From DATMER01 sp035536935 (GTDB lineage: Bacteria > Acidobacteriota > Thermoanaerobaculia > Multivoradales > UBA5704): DNA of 50,680 nt. This document shows positions 38,280 to 45,977 of the stretch, piece by piece. The first letter of the stretch is position 1; each line of letters starts with the position of its first letter. The notes under the pieces were generated by a model. It was not told the DNA's origin. It did no database searches and saw only the letters and a list, made by a program, of their open reading frames with translations. The stretch lies in the NCBI GenBank assembly GCA_035536935.1, contig DATLNC010000095.1:1-50680 (forward strand). Reading direction: 5' to 3'. Position numbers and translations under genes: made by a program.

Positions 38280-38349
38280 GAGTCAGGGTGCGATGGGAGG
38301 ATGGGAGGAAGGCGCGCCTTGTGCCACCGGCGCCGCGCCGCGGACGGTC

Positions 38350-38712
38350 TCAGATTTCCTGGCCGAACATGATTCGATGTCCGTCCGGTGTGCGTACGCC
38401 GAATTCGCGCATTCCCCACGGCTTGTCCGCCAGCTTCTGAGTCAGCGTCGCACCGTTGCCCACCAGCTCGCCATAGAGCTCATCGATGCCTTCGACCGTG
38501 ACGTAGACGAAGTAGGAATGGTCGCCCGTCTCGTGCGCGGGCATCGCGTCCGCACACTCGCCGAGCATCACGCGCATCGACCCGCGTGAGAGAAACGCCC
38601 ACCCAGGAGCCGTGAAGTCGATCGCCATGCCGAGGACACGTGTGTAGTAGTCGACGGATCTGCCGAGATCCTGGACAGCGAGCACGCATCGAATACGAGT
38701 CAGATCAGCCAT
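38350..38712 (-). CDS. VOC-superfamily protein (glyoxalase/bleomycin resistance-like)
   Basis: 120 residues. IRCVLAVQDLGRSVDYYTRV and LGMAIDF make the first beta-alpha-beta module; YFVYVTVEGIDELYGELVGNG and REFGVRTPDGHRIMFGQE make the second. The TPDGHRIMF ending is a VOC signature, and the Glu of GQE is a typical metal ligand. Substrate unknown. It stands alone in an accessory patch, just beside an attC-like hairpin, which would fit a gene-cassette origin, as VOC genes are frequent in cassettes. Confidence 0.88.
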   Translation of the reverse strand: MADLTRIRCVLAVQDLGRSVDYYTRVLGMAIDFTAPGWAFLSRGSMRVMLGECADAMPAHETGDHSYFVYVTVEGIDELYGELVGNGATLTQKLADKPWGMREFGVRTPDGHRIMFGQEI

Positions 38713-38768
38713 TCATTTTCGCTCGCAAGCATGTTCGTTTCGAGAACGGGATCTGGTTGCGATTGGCG

Positions 38769-38824
38769 CGGCAACTCGGGGCTCAGTGGCTGCGTAGCAG
38801 TCCGCTGCAGCTTCCGGGTTGGGC
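38769..38824 (-). repeat. attC-like imperfect hairpin
   Basis: On the minus strand the site opens with GCCCAAC (matching RYYYAAC) and closes with GTTGCCG (GTT matches, RRRY does not). Between them the arms CAACCCGGAAGCTGCAG and CTCAGTGGCTGC... pair imperfectly with unpaired bases on one side, the architecture of integron attC sites. It lies 47 nt after the fascin-like gene in that gene's orientation. No integrase is in the window. Confidence 0.35.
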
Positions 38825-38871
38825 GGCGCTTGCTTTCGCCGCCGTGCCTGCACCCTGCTCTCGACCTGAGC

Positions 38872-39365
38872 TCATGTGACTAGTAGGCAAACAAACCGCT
38901 CCCAACTATCGCACTCCTTCCTATCAGCAATGAGTTCGTTTCCGCGGTGAAGCTTTGCGCTTACATACCGACCATTGAACGCACGCAGGGCGAGACATCC
39001 GTCAGGCGAGTTCTCTACCGAGAAGGTTTCCCACCCTTGTACAGTGGACCGGTTGGCAATAAGCTCACAAGTTGAGTTGATCTCCGCTGCCACAAAATTG
39101 CCATTGACGACGGCGCGAACGCTATTTTGTTTTCGGCAAACCGGATAACCTCGAATATCTCCCATCTGTCAACTTTAGGTCCCATAGCGACCAGCTCGGC
39201 GCGTCGATTCATGTCGGCAGTGACAAAGAGGCCATTGGCAGCACGCAGAGCCACTCGTAAGCCTGTAGACTCACCCTCCAGCGCCCTTCTCTCGTCGTTC
39301 GGCCCTACCTTGACCTCGAGCAGGGGCAACTTCAGTACTACCTCGCGCAGGCTCCAGCTTCTCAT
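38872..39365 (-). pseudogene. Fascin-like beta-trefoil protein, disrupted by a frameshift
   Basis: Two overlapping frames together encode three similar repeats: VALRAANGLFVTADMNRRAE, then (after a frame change) VRAVVNGNFVAAEINSTCEL, then LALRAFNGRYVSAKLHRGNE, each followed by LxA...W-E-x-F. This (L-R-A-x-N-G-x-(F/Y)-V-(T/S)-A) pattern is that of fascin/actin-crosslinking-like beta-trefoils. The frames join if one base is restored near 39120, between KIA and VRA. It is either a decayed gene or a sequencing error. The region is visibly AT-richer than its surroundings (about half G+C), so probably acquired. Confidence 0.65.
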
Positions 39366-39624
39366 CCTCTTTCGCCTTTATCCTTCAATTGCTCACCGCC
39401 CAACCGCTGCCTCTGCTACTTCCATTAGAGGCTCAGAATAGGTGCAAGCAGCGAGGATCAATTACCACCTATCCCTCAGTGCCTTCGGAACTTGATCCAG
39501 ATTACACTCTTCTCTTATCAACGTCAAAGCGATAGCGCTTAGCGCATAAACGCTCCGCCGCGGGCTGCGGCTGTGGAAGGTTGGGGTGACGAATAAGAAG
39601 GCTTATCCGGGGGACTGTGGGGTG

Positions 39625-39651
39625 CTTCTGCGTCAGAAGCTGACGCAGAAG
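39625..39651. repeat. Perfect 11-bp inverted repeat
   Basis: CTTCTGCGTCA and TGACGCAGAAG flank GAAGC. No T-run follows on the plus strand. It is one of several hairpins in this gene-free stretch. Confidence 0.7.
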
Positions 39652-39930
39652 ACGACCGACGGGGGAGAATGCTTCTCGCTCGGGGCTCGACGTGTAAGCG
39701 CCTCAGCCCCGAGGATGGCAGCGACCCTGGGGTATGGGGCCTTGCTCCCTCCGGCGCCGTCAGTCCCGGGGCCGAGGCCCTGCGCGCAGGGGAGGCAGGC
39801 CAACGGTGGGAAGGCGGTGCGCTGAGGCAGGTGGGGGGATCAGCAACGGAAGAAGACCCCTCCCCAACCCTCCCCTGCTGCGCAGGAGAGGGCGCCACCG
39901 CCCGGGTCTGCTGCAACCCTGCAATCAGCC

Positions 39931-40146
39931 CCGGCCCAACGGGCCGGCCGAACGGAGCCCAGGGCTGAGCGAAGCGATGCCCTGGGAAAAGAAACATCCT
40001 CACCGCAGGGCGGCCTGGAAGGGCGCGAGAGGATGGCAGGAGAATTCTCGCGGCCCTTCAGGCCGCACGGAATTGGTCCCTGATGGCCCAGGGCATCGGC
40101 CTCCGGCCTCAGCCCTGGGCTAGACTCTGCCGGCCCGTTGGGCCGG
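39931..40146. repeat. 216-bp nested palindromic element
   Basis: The outer arms match in three blocks in mirrored order: CCGGCCCAACGGGCCGGC (39931-39948) with 40129-40146; GCCCAGGGCTGAG (39957-39969) with 40108-40120; CGATGCCCTGGG (39975-39986) with 40088-40099. The centre holds a further hairpin of about 21 bp (40010-40030 with 40046-40066, one mismatch and one bulge). The whole can fold as one long cruciform or RNA stem. No transposase or coding sequence is inside. Confidence 0.85.
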
Positions 40147-40193
40147 TTGGCACAGCCGATTCCGGATACGTGGTCGTATTTATGGTGCCAGTG

Positions 40194-40418
40194 CTAAGCC
40201 TTCTCGTGAGCCTCTTTGTAGGCCCGAAGCACCGCGTTCATCTGGCTCTGGTACCCGGTCCCCTTCGCGCGGAACCAGTCCAGGACCTCGGAATCGATCC
40301 GCAGAGTGATCTGGGACTTGCGGGCCACCGGCTTGAGCCCTTTCCGGACGATGGCCCGAGCGAACATTTCGGGCGTCATCTCAGGGATGTCGGAGAAGTC
40401 GATGTCCTCGTCGGTCAT
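40194..40418 (-). CDS. brnA: BrnA-type antitoxin, orphan, 5' end apparently frameshifted
   Basis: 74 residues from ATG 40418: TDEDIDFSDIPEMTPEMFAR, KSQITLRIDSEVLDWFRAKG, YQSQMNAVLRAYKEAH. These are the conserved segments of BrnA, a ribbon-helix-helix antitoxin that neutralises the RNase toxin BrnT and represses its own operon. Upstream in the same frame the sequence still encodes DFSKVQTDWTRVDAM, a conserved BrnA segment, but has no start codon. An ATG at 40474 (encoding MSKK) is one base out of frame, pointing to a 1-nt loss in the A-rich stretch at about 40460-40466. No brnT gene precedes it. The shortened product keeps the DNA-binding domain. Confidence 0.8.
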   Translation of the reverse strand: MTDEDIDFSDIPEMTPEMFARAIVRKGLKPVARKSQITLRIDSEVLDWFRAKGTGYQSQMNAVLRAYKEAHEKA

Positions 40419-40486
40419 GGCATCGACCCGGGTCCAATCTGTCTGGACCTTGGAGAAGTCGCTTTCTTGCTCATGGCGCGTCGTCG

Positions 40487-40515
40487 AGAGTAGCTACGCG
40501 GCGTAACTACGTCAA
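40487..40515 (-). promoter_or_regulatory. Promoter with palindromic operator upstream of brnA
   Basis: On the minus strand: TTGACG (40510-40515), 17-bp spacer, TACTCT (40487-40492). The spacer and flanks (40490-40510) form an inverted repeat GTAGCTACGC-G-GCGTAACTAC, 9 of 10 positions matching, which is a good operator for a ribbon-helix-helix dimer. It ends 13 nt before the ATG at 40474, so it belongs to brnA. Confidence 0.65.
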
Positions 40516-40651
40516 TCCGCCCGAGCAACTTTTGACGGACTGCGGCGTATAGAAGACGAGCCGTGTAGCGCCGGAGGGTTGGGTTACGTTATCCTGACGT
40601 GTCGTTCACTCGGTAAGCATCCGTGAAAAACAAGTCCACAGGAGGACATCC

Positions 40652-41416
40652 ATGAAGTGCAAGACTTTCGCCTGCCTGTTCCTGGCGGGCCTGATCGGTT
40701 CGGCCGTCTGGGCCCAGACCGCCGACGAGATCATCGCCAAGAACATCGAGGCCAAGGGCGGCCTCGAGAAGCTGAAGGCGGTTCAGACCATGCGCATCAG
40801 CGGCAAGATGATGATGGGCCCCGGCATGGAGGCCCCCATGGTCATCGAGACCTCGCGCCCGAACAAGATGCGCGTCGAGTTCACCTTCCAGGGCATGACG
40901 GGCATCCAGGCCTACGACGGCAAGAGCGGCTGGGCCGTGATGCCGTTCATGGGCAAGAAGGACCCCGAGCCCATGTCCGGCGACGACCTCAAGCAGGTCG
41001 AGGACCAGGCCGACATCGACGGTCCGCTCGTCGACTACAAGGCGAAGGGCCACCAGGTCGAGTACCTGGGCAAGGGCGACGTCGAGGGCACCCCGGTCCA
41101 CAAGCTCAAGGTCACCAAGAAGAACGGCGACGTCGCCACGCTCTTCCTGGACGCCGACAGCTTCCTGGAGATCAAGGCCGAGGGCAAGACCAAGATCCGC
41201 GGCCAGGAGATCGAGGGCGAGACCACTTTCGGCGACTACAAGGAGGTCGGCGGCATGGTGTTCGCCCACTCCATCCAGTCCAAGATGAAGGGCGCCCCGG
41301 GACCGGGCCAGACGATCACTTTCGAGAAGATCGAGATCAACCCGGAGATCCCCGCGAGCCGCTTCGACATGCCGGCGAAGGCCGAGGCCGCCCCGGCCCC
41401 GCCCAAGCAGCAGTAA
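40652..41416 (+). CDS. Exported LolA-like/outer-membrane lipoprotein-sorting-like protein
   Basis: 254 residues with signal peptide MKCKTFACLFLAGLIGSAVW. The start has ACAGGAGGACATCC before the ATG. The mature part begins ADEIIAKNIEAKGGLEKLKA, a common opening in this family, and continues as a beta-sheet with many Lys/Asp/Glu (MRISGKMMMGPGMEAPMVIE, NKMRVEFTFQGMTGIQAYDG, TKIRGQEIEGETTFGDYKEV). It ends in FEKIEINPEIPASRFDMP and an Ala/Pro tail. Folds of this type bind lipids in the periplasm. Followed by a hairpin and the BNR copy 2 gene, so the two are probably co-transcribed. Confidence 0.85.
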   Translation: MKCKTFACLFLAGLIGSAVWAQTADEIIAKNIEAKGGLEKLKAVQTMRISGKMMMGPGMEAPMVIETSRPNKMRVEFTFQGMTGIQAYDGKSGWAVMPFMGKKDPEPMSGDDLKQVEDQADIDGPLVDYKAKGHQVEYLGKGDVEGTPVHKLKVTKKNGDVATLFLDADSFLEIKAEGKTKIRGQEIEGETTFGDYKEVGGMVFAHSIQSKMKGAPGPGQTITFEKIEINPEIPASRFDMPAKAEAAPAPPKQQ

Positions 41417-41420
41417 ATCC

Positions 41421-41452
41421 CCCGGAGGCCGCTCACCGGAGCGGCCTCCGGG
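41421..41452 (+). terminator. Hairpin between LolA-like and BNR genes
   Basis: Perfect 14-bp stem CCCGGAGGCCGCTC / GAGCGGCCTCCGGG with loop ACCG, followed by TTCAATCTCATTCTTTTTT. The T-run starts 13 nt after the stem, so termination may be partial, reducing expression of the downstream gene, which starts 36 nt later. Confidence 0.65.
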
Positions 41453-41487
41453 TTCAATCTCATTCTTTTTTCAGAGAGGGCACGCGA

Positions 41488-44400
41488 ATGCGCACACCTC
41501 AGAGGCTTCTTTGTCTCTTCGCGGCCGGGCTGGCTTTGGCTTTGGCAGCTTCAGCTCAGACCGAGATCGATTCGAACACCTTCGCCGGGCTCGAGGCCCG
41601 CGCCATCGGCCCCGCGGTCATGAGCGGACGCATCGCCGGCATCGACGGAGTGGCCGGCGACACCGTCACCCTCTACGTCGGCTCGGCCAGCGGCGGCGTC
41701 TGGAAGTCCAAGGACTTCGGCATCACTTTCAAGCCGGTCTTCGACAAGCACACCCAGTCCATCGGCGCCGTGCGGGTCGACCCGAAGAACCCGCAGACCA
41801 TCTGGGTGGGCACCGGCGAGTCCTGGACCCGCAACAGCGTTTCGGTCGGCGACGGCGTCTACAAGAGCACCGACGGCGGCGACAACTGGGAGCGGATGGG
41901 CCTGCCGGATTCCGAGCGCATCGCCCGCATCCGGGTCAGCCCGAAAGACGGCAACACCGTCTGGGTCTGCGCCACCGGCCACCTGTGGAACGACAACGAG
42001 GAGCGGGGCGTCTACAAGACGGCCGACGGCGGCAAGACCTGGAAGCGCGTTCTTTATGTAGACGCGAAGACCGGCTGCTCCGACATCGACATGGACCCGC
42101 AGGAGCCGGACATCCTCTATGCCGGCATGTGGGAGTTCCGCCGCGGCGCCTCCTACTTCAGCTCCGGCGGCCCTGGCTCAGGGCTGTACAAGAGCACCGA
42201 CGGCGGCGAGTCGTGGAAGAAGATCGAGGCCGGCCTGCCCAAGGGCGTCAAGGGCCGCGTCGCCATTGCCGTGGCGCCGTCCCGGCCCGCGACGGTCTAC
42301 GCGGTCGTGGAGTCCAAGAACACCTCGCTCTACCGCTCCGACGACACCGGCGAGAGCTGGAAGGAGATCAACTCCTCCTTCAACATCCAGGTCCGCCCCT
42401 TCTACTTCGCCAACATCGTGGTCGATCCGAACGACCACAACACCATCTACAAGCCGGGCCTGTCGCTCACCGTCAGCTCGGACGGCGGCAAGACCTTCAA
42501 CGGCTCGTTCGGCCCGGGCGGCGGCAGCGTGCATGGCGACCATCACGCCCTGTGGATCAACCCGAAGGACTCGCAGGAGCTGGTGCTGGGCACCGACGGC
42601 GGCGTCTACATCTCCAACGACAAGGGGGCGCACTGGCGGCACGTCAAATCGCTGCCGGTCTCCCAGTTCTACCACGTCAGCTATGACATGGACTGGCCGT
42701 ACAACGTCTACGGCGGCCTGCAGGACAACGGCTCGTGGTCGGCGCCGTCCCGCGGCGTGACCGGCGTCCAGAACCGCAACTGGCAGAGCATCGGCGTCGG
42801 GGACGGCTTCTGGGCCTTCCGCGACCCCTCGGATCCGGACGTGGTCTATGTCGAATACCAGGGGGGCAAGATCTCGCGCGGGCGCCTGTCCACGGGCGAG
42901 AGCCGGGACATCCAGCCTCTGCCGCTCGCCGGCGACCCCGAGTACCGCTTCAACTGGAACACGCCCATCCACCTGAGCGCCAGCGAGCCGGGCACGATCT
43001 ACATCGGCTCGCAGTTCCTGTTCCGCTCCCGGGACAAGGGCGAGTCGTGGGAGAAGATCTCCCCCGACCTCACTACCAACGACCCGAAGCGGCAGGAGCA
43101 GCTCAAGTCGGGCGGCCTGACCGTCGACAACTCCAGCGCCGAGAACCACACCACGATCTACTCGATCGCCGAGTCGACGAAGAACAAGGACGTGATCTGG
43201 GTGGGGACCGACGACGGCTATGTCCAGGTTACCCGCGACGGCGGCAAGGGCTGGACCAACGTCGGCAAGAACCTCCCCGGCGTGCCGGCCGACACCTGGG
43301 TCTCCCATGTCGAGCCCGGCCGCTTCGAGGAGGCCACGGCCTTCGTCACCCTGGACGGCCACACCGCCGGCGACATGAAGACCTACGTCTACAAGACCAC
43401 CGACTTCGGCCGGACCTGGAAGCCGTTGATGACCGCCGCCCTGGAGGGCTATGCCCACGTGATCCGCCAGGACCTGGAGAACCCGGATCTTCTGTTTCTG
43501 GGCACGGAGCAGGGTCTTTTCATTTCGGTGGACAGCGGAGCGAGCTGGGCCCGCTACACCGGCGGCGATTTCCCCAAGGTCGCGATCCGCGACATGGCGA
43601 TCCATCCGCGGGACGCGGACCTCATCCTCGCCACCCACGGCCGCGGCGTCTACATCCTGGACGACATCACGCCGCTGCGGAAGCTGACCCGCGGCGTGAT
43701 GGAGCAGGAGGTGGCATTCCTCCCCTCGCGGCCGGCGCCCATGGTCATCCCCTCGTCGGTCCAGGAGTTCCCGGGCGACGAGGAGTACGTGGGCAGCACT
43801 CCTGAAGAAGCGGCCTACGTCACCTACTACCTGAAGAAGCGCCACATCGTGGGCGACCTCAAGCTGGAGGTCTACGACGACAAGGGCGCGCTCATCTCCA
43901 CCCTGCCGGCGGGCAAGCGCAAGGGGATCAACCGCGTCACCTGGCCGATGCGTTTGAAGGGCCCGCGCACGCCGGGGGGCAACTCGGTGATCCAGGCGCC
44001 CTTTTCATTCTTCGGCCCCCGTGTGAAGGCGGGCGCCTACACGGTGAAGCTGACCAAGGGCGGCCAGACGCTGGACAGCCAGGTGCAGCTCGTCGCCGAT
44101 CCGCGCTCGACGCACACGGCCGAGGACCGGACGCTCCAGTACGACACGGTCATGAAGCTGCACGGCATGATGGAGCGGCTGACCTACGTGGTCGACGCCA
44201 CCCTGGGAGCGCGGGATGGCCTGCGGCAGCGGGCCGAGGGGCTGCCCGGGAACGACAAGCTGCGCAAGCAGCTCGACGGGCTGGCAACCGAGCTCACGAA
44301 GTTCCACGCCACGCTCGTCGCAACGGGCGAGGGCGGCTGGCTGTCGGGCGAGGAGCAGCTGCGCGAGAAGGTGGGCTACCTGTACGGCGGGGTGAACGGC

Positions 44401-44592
44401 TACGAAGGCCGCCCGACGAAATCGCAGCTCGACATGATGTCCGTGTTGGGCGCGCGGCTCGACAAGGCGGCGGCCCGGCTCGACGCCATCGCCAGGAACG
44501 AGCTGGCGGCGGCGAACAAGGCCCTCGCCGCCCGCAAGCTGGAGCCGGTCAACCTGCCGACCGAGGAGGAGTGGAAGAAGAAGGGGCAGTAA
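41488..44592 (+). CDS. BNR/sortilin-like beta-propeller protein, exported, copy 2
   Basis: 1034 residues with signal peptide MRTPQRLLCLFAAGLALALA. It is collinear with the protein encoded at 34.4-37.7 kb: FAGLEARAIGPAVMSGRIAG, WVGTGESWTRNSVSVGDGVY, Asp-boxes (STDGGDNW, TADGGKTW, STDGGESW, SDDTGESW, SSDGGKTF, TRDGGKGW), VYGGLQDNGSW, HATHGRGVYILDDI and a C-terminal beta plus helical part (KAGAYTVKLTKGGQTLDSQV, helices to the end). The start at 41488 follows AGAGAGGGCACGCG. Likely a secreted or periplasmic propeller that binds proteins or glycans; catalytic activity is not demonstrable. Confidence 0.9.
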   Translation: MRTPQRLLCLFAAGLALALAASAQTEIDSNTFAGLEARAIGPAVMSGRIAGIDGVAGDTVTLYVGSASGGVWKSKDFGITFKPVFDKHTQSIGAVRVDPKNPQTIWVGTGESWTRNSVSVGDGVYKSTDGGDNWERMGLPDSERIARIRVSPKDGNTVWVCATGHLWNDNEERGVYKTADGGKTWKRVLYVDAKTGCSDIDMDPQEPDILYAGMWEFRRGASYFSSGGPGSGLYKSTDGGESWKKIEAGLPKGVKGRVAIAVAPSRPATVYAVVESKNTSLYRSDDTGESWKEINSSFNIQVRPFYFANIVVDPNDHNTIYKPGLSLTVSSDGGKTFNGSFGPGGGSVHGDHHALWINPKDSQELVLGTDGGVYISNDKGAHWRHVKSLPVSQFYHVSYDMDWPYNVYGGLQDNGSWSAPSRGVTGVQNRNWQSIGVGDGFWAFRDPSDPDVVYVEYQGGKISRGRLSTGESRDIQPLPLAGDPEYRFNWNTPIHLSASEPGTIYIGSQFLFRSRDKGESWEKISPDLTTNDPKRQEQLKSGGLTVDNSSAENHTTIYSIAESTKNKDVIWVGTDDGYVQVTRDGGKGWTNVGKNLPGVPADTWVSHVEPGRFEEATAFVTLDGHTAGDMKTYVYKTTDFGRTWKPLMTAALEGYAHVIRQDLENPDLLFLGTEQGLFISVDSGASWARYTGGDFPKVAIRDMAIHPRDADLILATHGRGVYILDDITPLRKLTRGVMEQEVAFLPSRPAPMVIPSSVQEFPGDEEYVGSTPEEAAYVTYYLKKRHIVGDLKLEVYDDKGALISTLPAGKRKGINRVTWPMRLKGPRTPGGNSVIQAPFSFFGPRVKAGAYTVKLTKGGQTLDSQVQLVADPRSTHTAEDRTLQYDTVMKLHGMMERLTYVVDATLGARDGLRQRAEGLPGNDKLRKQLDGLATELTKFHATLVATGEGGWLSGEEQLREKVGYLYGGVNGYEGRPTKSQLDMMSVLGARLDKAAARLDAIARNELAAANKALAARKLEPVNLPTEEEWKKKGQ

Positions 44593-44612
44593 ACCCTTCG
44601 TCCAAAACAAAA

Positions 44613-44641
44613 AGGAGGAGGCCCCGAGGGGACCTCCTCCT
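44613..44641. terminator. Bidirectional terminator between BNR copy 2 and rpsU
   Basis: AGGAGGAGGCCCC / GGGGACCTCCTCCT-type stem between two convergent genes. On the minus strand (rpsU) the stem is followed by TTTTTGTTTT, a strong tail; on the plus strand by TGATTTCTTT, a weaker one. Confidence 0.85.
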
Positions 44642-44668
44642 GATTTCTTTACTGCGAGTCGGGTGAGG

Positions 44669-44878
44669 TCAGGCGAGACCCTGGCGGCGCTCTTCCAGCA
44701 GCTTCCGCATCATCTTCTTACGGGCCTGAACGGCCTTGCGCTTGCGCTTTACCGAAGGCTTCTCGAAATGCTGGCGCTTCCGCAGCTCCGTCAGGATGCC
44801 GGACTTCTCGACCTTGCGCTTGAAGCGGCGGAGCGCATTCTCGAAGCTCTCCTCCTCGCGCACGTGCACAACGGGCAT
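44669..44878 (-). CDS. rpsU: 30S ribosomal protein S21
   Basis: 69 residues. PVVHVREEESFENALRRFKR is the S21 signature, followed by the long basic helix KRKRKAVQARKKMMRKLLEE. It binds the 3' domain of 16S rRNA and helps initiation. AAGGTGAGGTGAG precedes the ATG. It stands alone, without the dnaG/rpoD neighbours seen in enterobacteria. Confidence 0.97.
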   Translation of the reverse strand: MPVVHVREEESFENALRRFKRKVEKSGILTELRKRQHFEKPSVKRKRKAVQARKKMMRKLLEERRQGLA

Positions 44879-44962
44879 TAAAACTCACCTCACCTTCTCT
44901 GGGCATTAGGAGCGCCCCATGGGGACGCGTACCGGAAAGCGTCGCCCATTCGGGGCTGAAAG

Positions 44963-45796
44963 TCAAGGCCGGGGCGCAGGGGAAGGGGTGGCCTTGGGCC
45001 GTGCAGGGGGCCGTGCAGGAGGGCCGCCGGGGGGAGTGACGGCCGGGAGCTGGATGGCGTCGAAGTCGAGCTGGTACGCCTCGGGGGATGCATCTCCCTT
45101 GCGGAACCAGACCGCCGCCGCTGCGCCGCTCGCGTCCTTGGGATAGAACCAGGCGGTGACCCCGCGCTCGGGGTAGTCGCGAATATCCTGCAGGTTGGGT
45201 GGGCCGAGGAGACGGCGGACCTCGTCCTGGGCCATCCCCTCCCGGACCAGCGCGAAGCGTTCCCGGGTGACGTAGCGCCGCGCCTTGGCGGTCTCCAGCT
45301 CGGTGCGCAGCCGCGGGTTGTCCGCGTCGGCCGCCAGCGCCGTCTCGTAGATCTCGATGGCGCGGCGGTAGTCGCCGGCCTCTTCGATGTACCGGCGGGC
45401 GAGGAGGATGTCCTCGTCGCTCTTCATGCGGATCGCGGCGAGCTGGCGCTCGCCGGGAGTCTCCCCGCTCGAGGCATGGGTGTTCACGTACTCGACCAGG
45501 CGGCGGTTGAACTCCTCGCCGAGGCCGTCGACCTCCTGGCGGAGCCGGAGGAGCTCCTCGGACGGGGGTTTGCCGGGTCCGGCCTTGGCTGCGAGGGCTT
45601 CGAGCTGCGCCAGGTGCTCGCGCTGCTCGTCGAGGCGCTGCTTGGTCTGCTGCAGCCAGTCCCACTGGGCGACGGTGACCTCGGCCTGGCGGGCGTCCTG
45701 GCGCTCTTCCTGTCGTGGTCCGCAGCCCGGCAGTACGATCATCCCCAGCAGCAGGCCACACAGCGCCGGCGCTCCCAGTCCCGGTCTCACCCCCAT
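44963..45796 (-). CDS. Lipoprotein with coiled coil, TPR-like segment and BamE/SmpA-like domain
   Basis: 277 residues. Signal peptide ends IVLPGC, a clear lipobox. Residues about 35-110 form a coiled coil (TVAQWDWLQQTKQRLDEQRE, LLRLRQEVDGLGEEFNRRLV). ARRYIEEAGDYRRAIEIYET is a TPR-like helix pair. VREGMAQDEVRRLLGPPNLQ is the SmpA/BamE-type 'G-M-x-x-x-E-V-x-x-L-L-G-x-P' motif, and YPKDASGAAAAVWFRKGD matches the following strands. The tail is Pro-rich. Likely acts on the inner face of the outer membrane in envelope assembly. Divergent from the GAF protein gene. Confidence 0.82.
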   Translation of the reverse strand: MGVRPGLGAPALCGLLLGMIVLPGCGPRQEERQDARQAEVTVAQWDWLQQTKQRLDEQREHLAQLEALAAKAGPGKPPSEELLRLRQEVDGLGEEFNRRLVEYVNTHASSGETPGERQLAAIRMKSDEDILLARRYIEEAGDYRRAIEIYETALAADADNPRLRTELETAKARRYVTRERFALVREGMAQDEVRRLLGPPNLQDIRDYPERGVTAWFYPKDASGAAAAVWFRKGDASPEAYQLDFDAIQLPAVTPPGGPPARPPARPKATPSPAPRP

Positions 45797-45894
45797 CCAA
45801 AGCCTCCTTCAAAGACCGCGGCAACCTACCACACGGGCGCCGGGGCGACCAAGCCAGAAGGCGAAAGCCCTTCTCTTTCAAAGGGATTCGAACC

Positions 45895-45923
45895 TTGACA
45901 TGGGGGGGAGGGTACAGAATAAT
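45895..45923 (+). promoter_or_regulatory. Strong sigma-70-type promoter
   Basis: TTGACA (45895-45900), 17-bp spacer, AATAAT (45918-45923): perfect -35, five of six in the -10, ideal spacing. It drives the GAF-domain gene at 45978, giving a leader near 50 nt, and probably the lytic transglycosylase beyond. Confidence 0.8.
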
Positions 45924-45977
45924 CGGATTCCTCAAGTCGATTCCCTGTATATAGAGACAGGCTGCGGAGAGCTGAGG

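Larger units (their letters stand above)
39366..40193. other. Gene-free accessory region, 828 bp
   Basis: No credible coding region. It contains, in order: GTTGGGC on the minus strand at 39397-39403, resembling the crossover half of an attC site ahead of the fascin-like gene; a perfect hairpin at 39625-39651; a GC-rich hairpin CCCTCCCCTGC / GCAGGAGAGGG at 39868-39892; and the nested palindrome at 39931-40146. Long frames on both strands have Pro/Ser/Arg/Ala-rich composition and overlap these hairpins. Confidence 0.6.

Noticed and set aside
38640..38879. 79-residue plus-strand frame
   Set aside because: Translation of the attC-like hairpin region; no start signal and no family.
39539..40003. 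154-residue minus-strand Pro/Ser-rich frame
   Set aside because: Overlaps several hairpins and the palindrome, has no domain and no ribosome-binding site.
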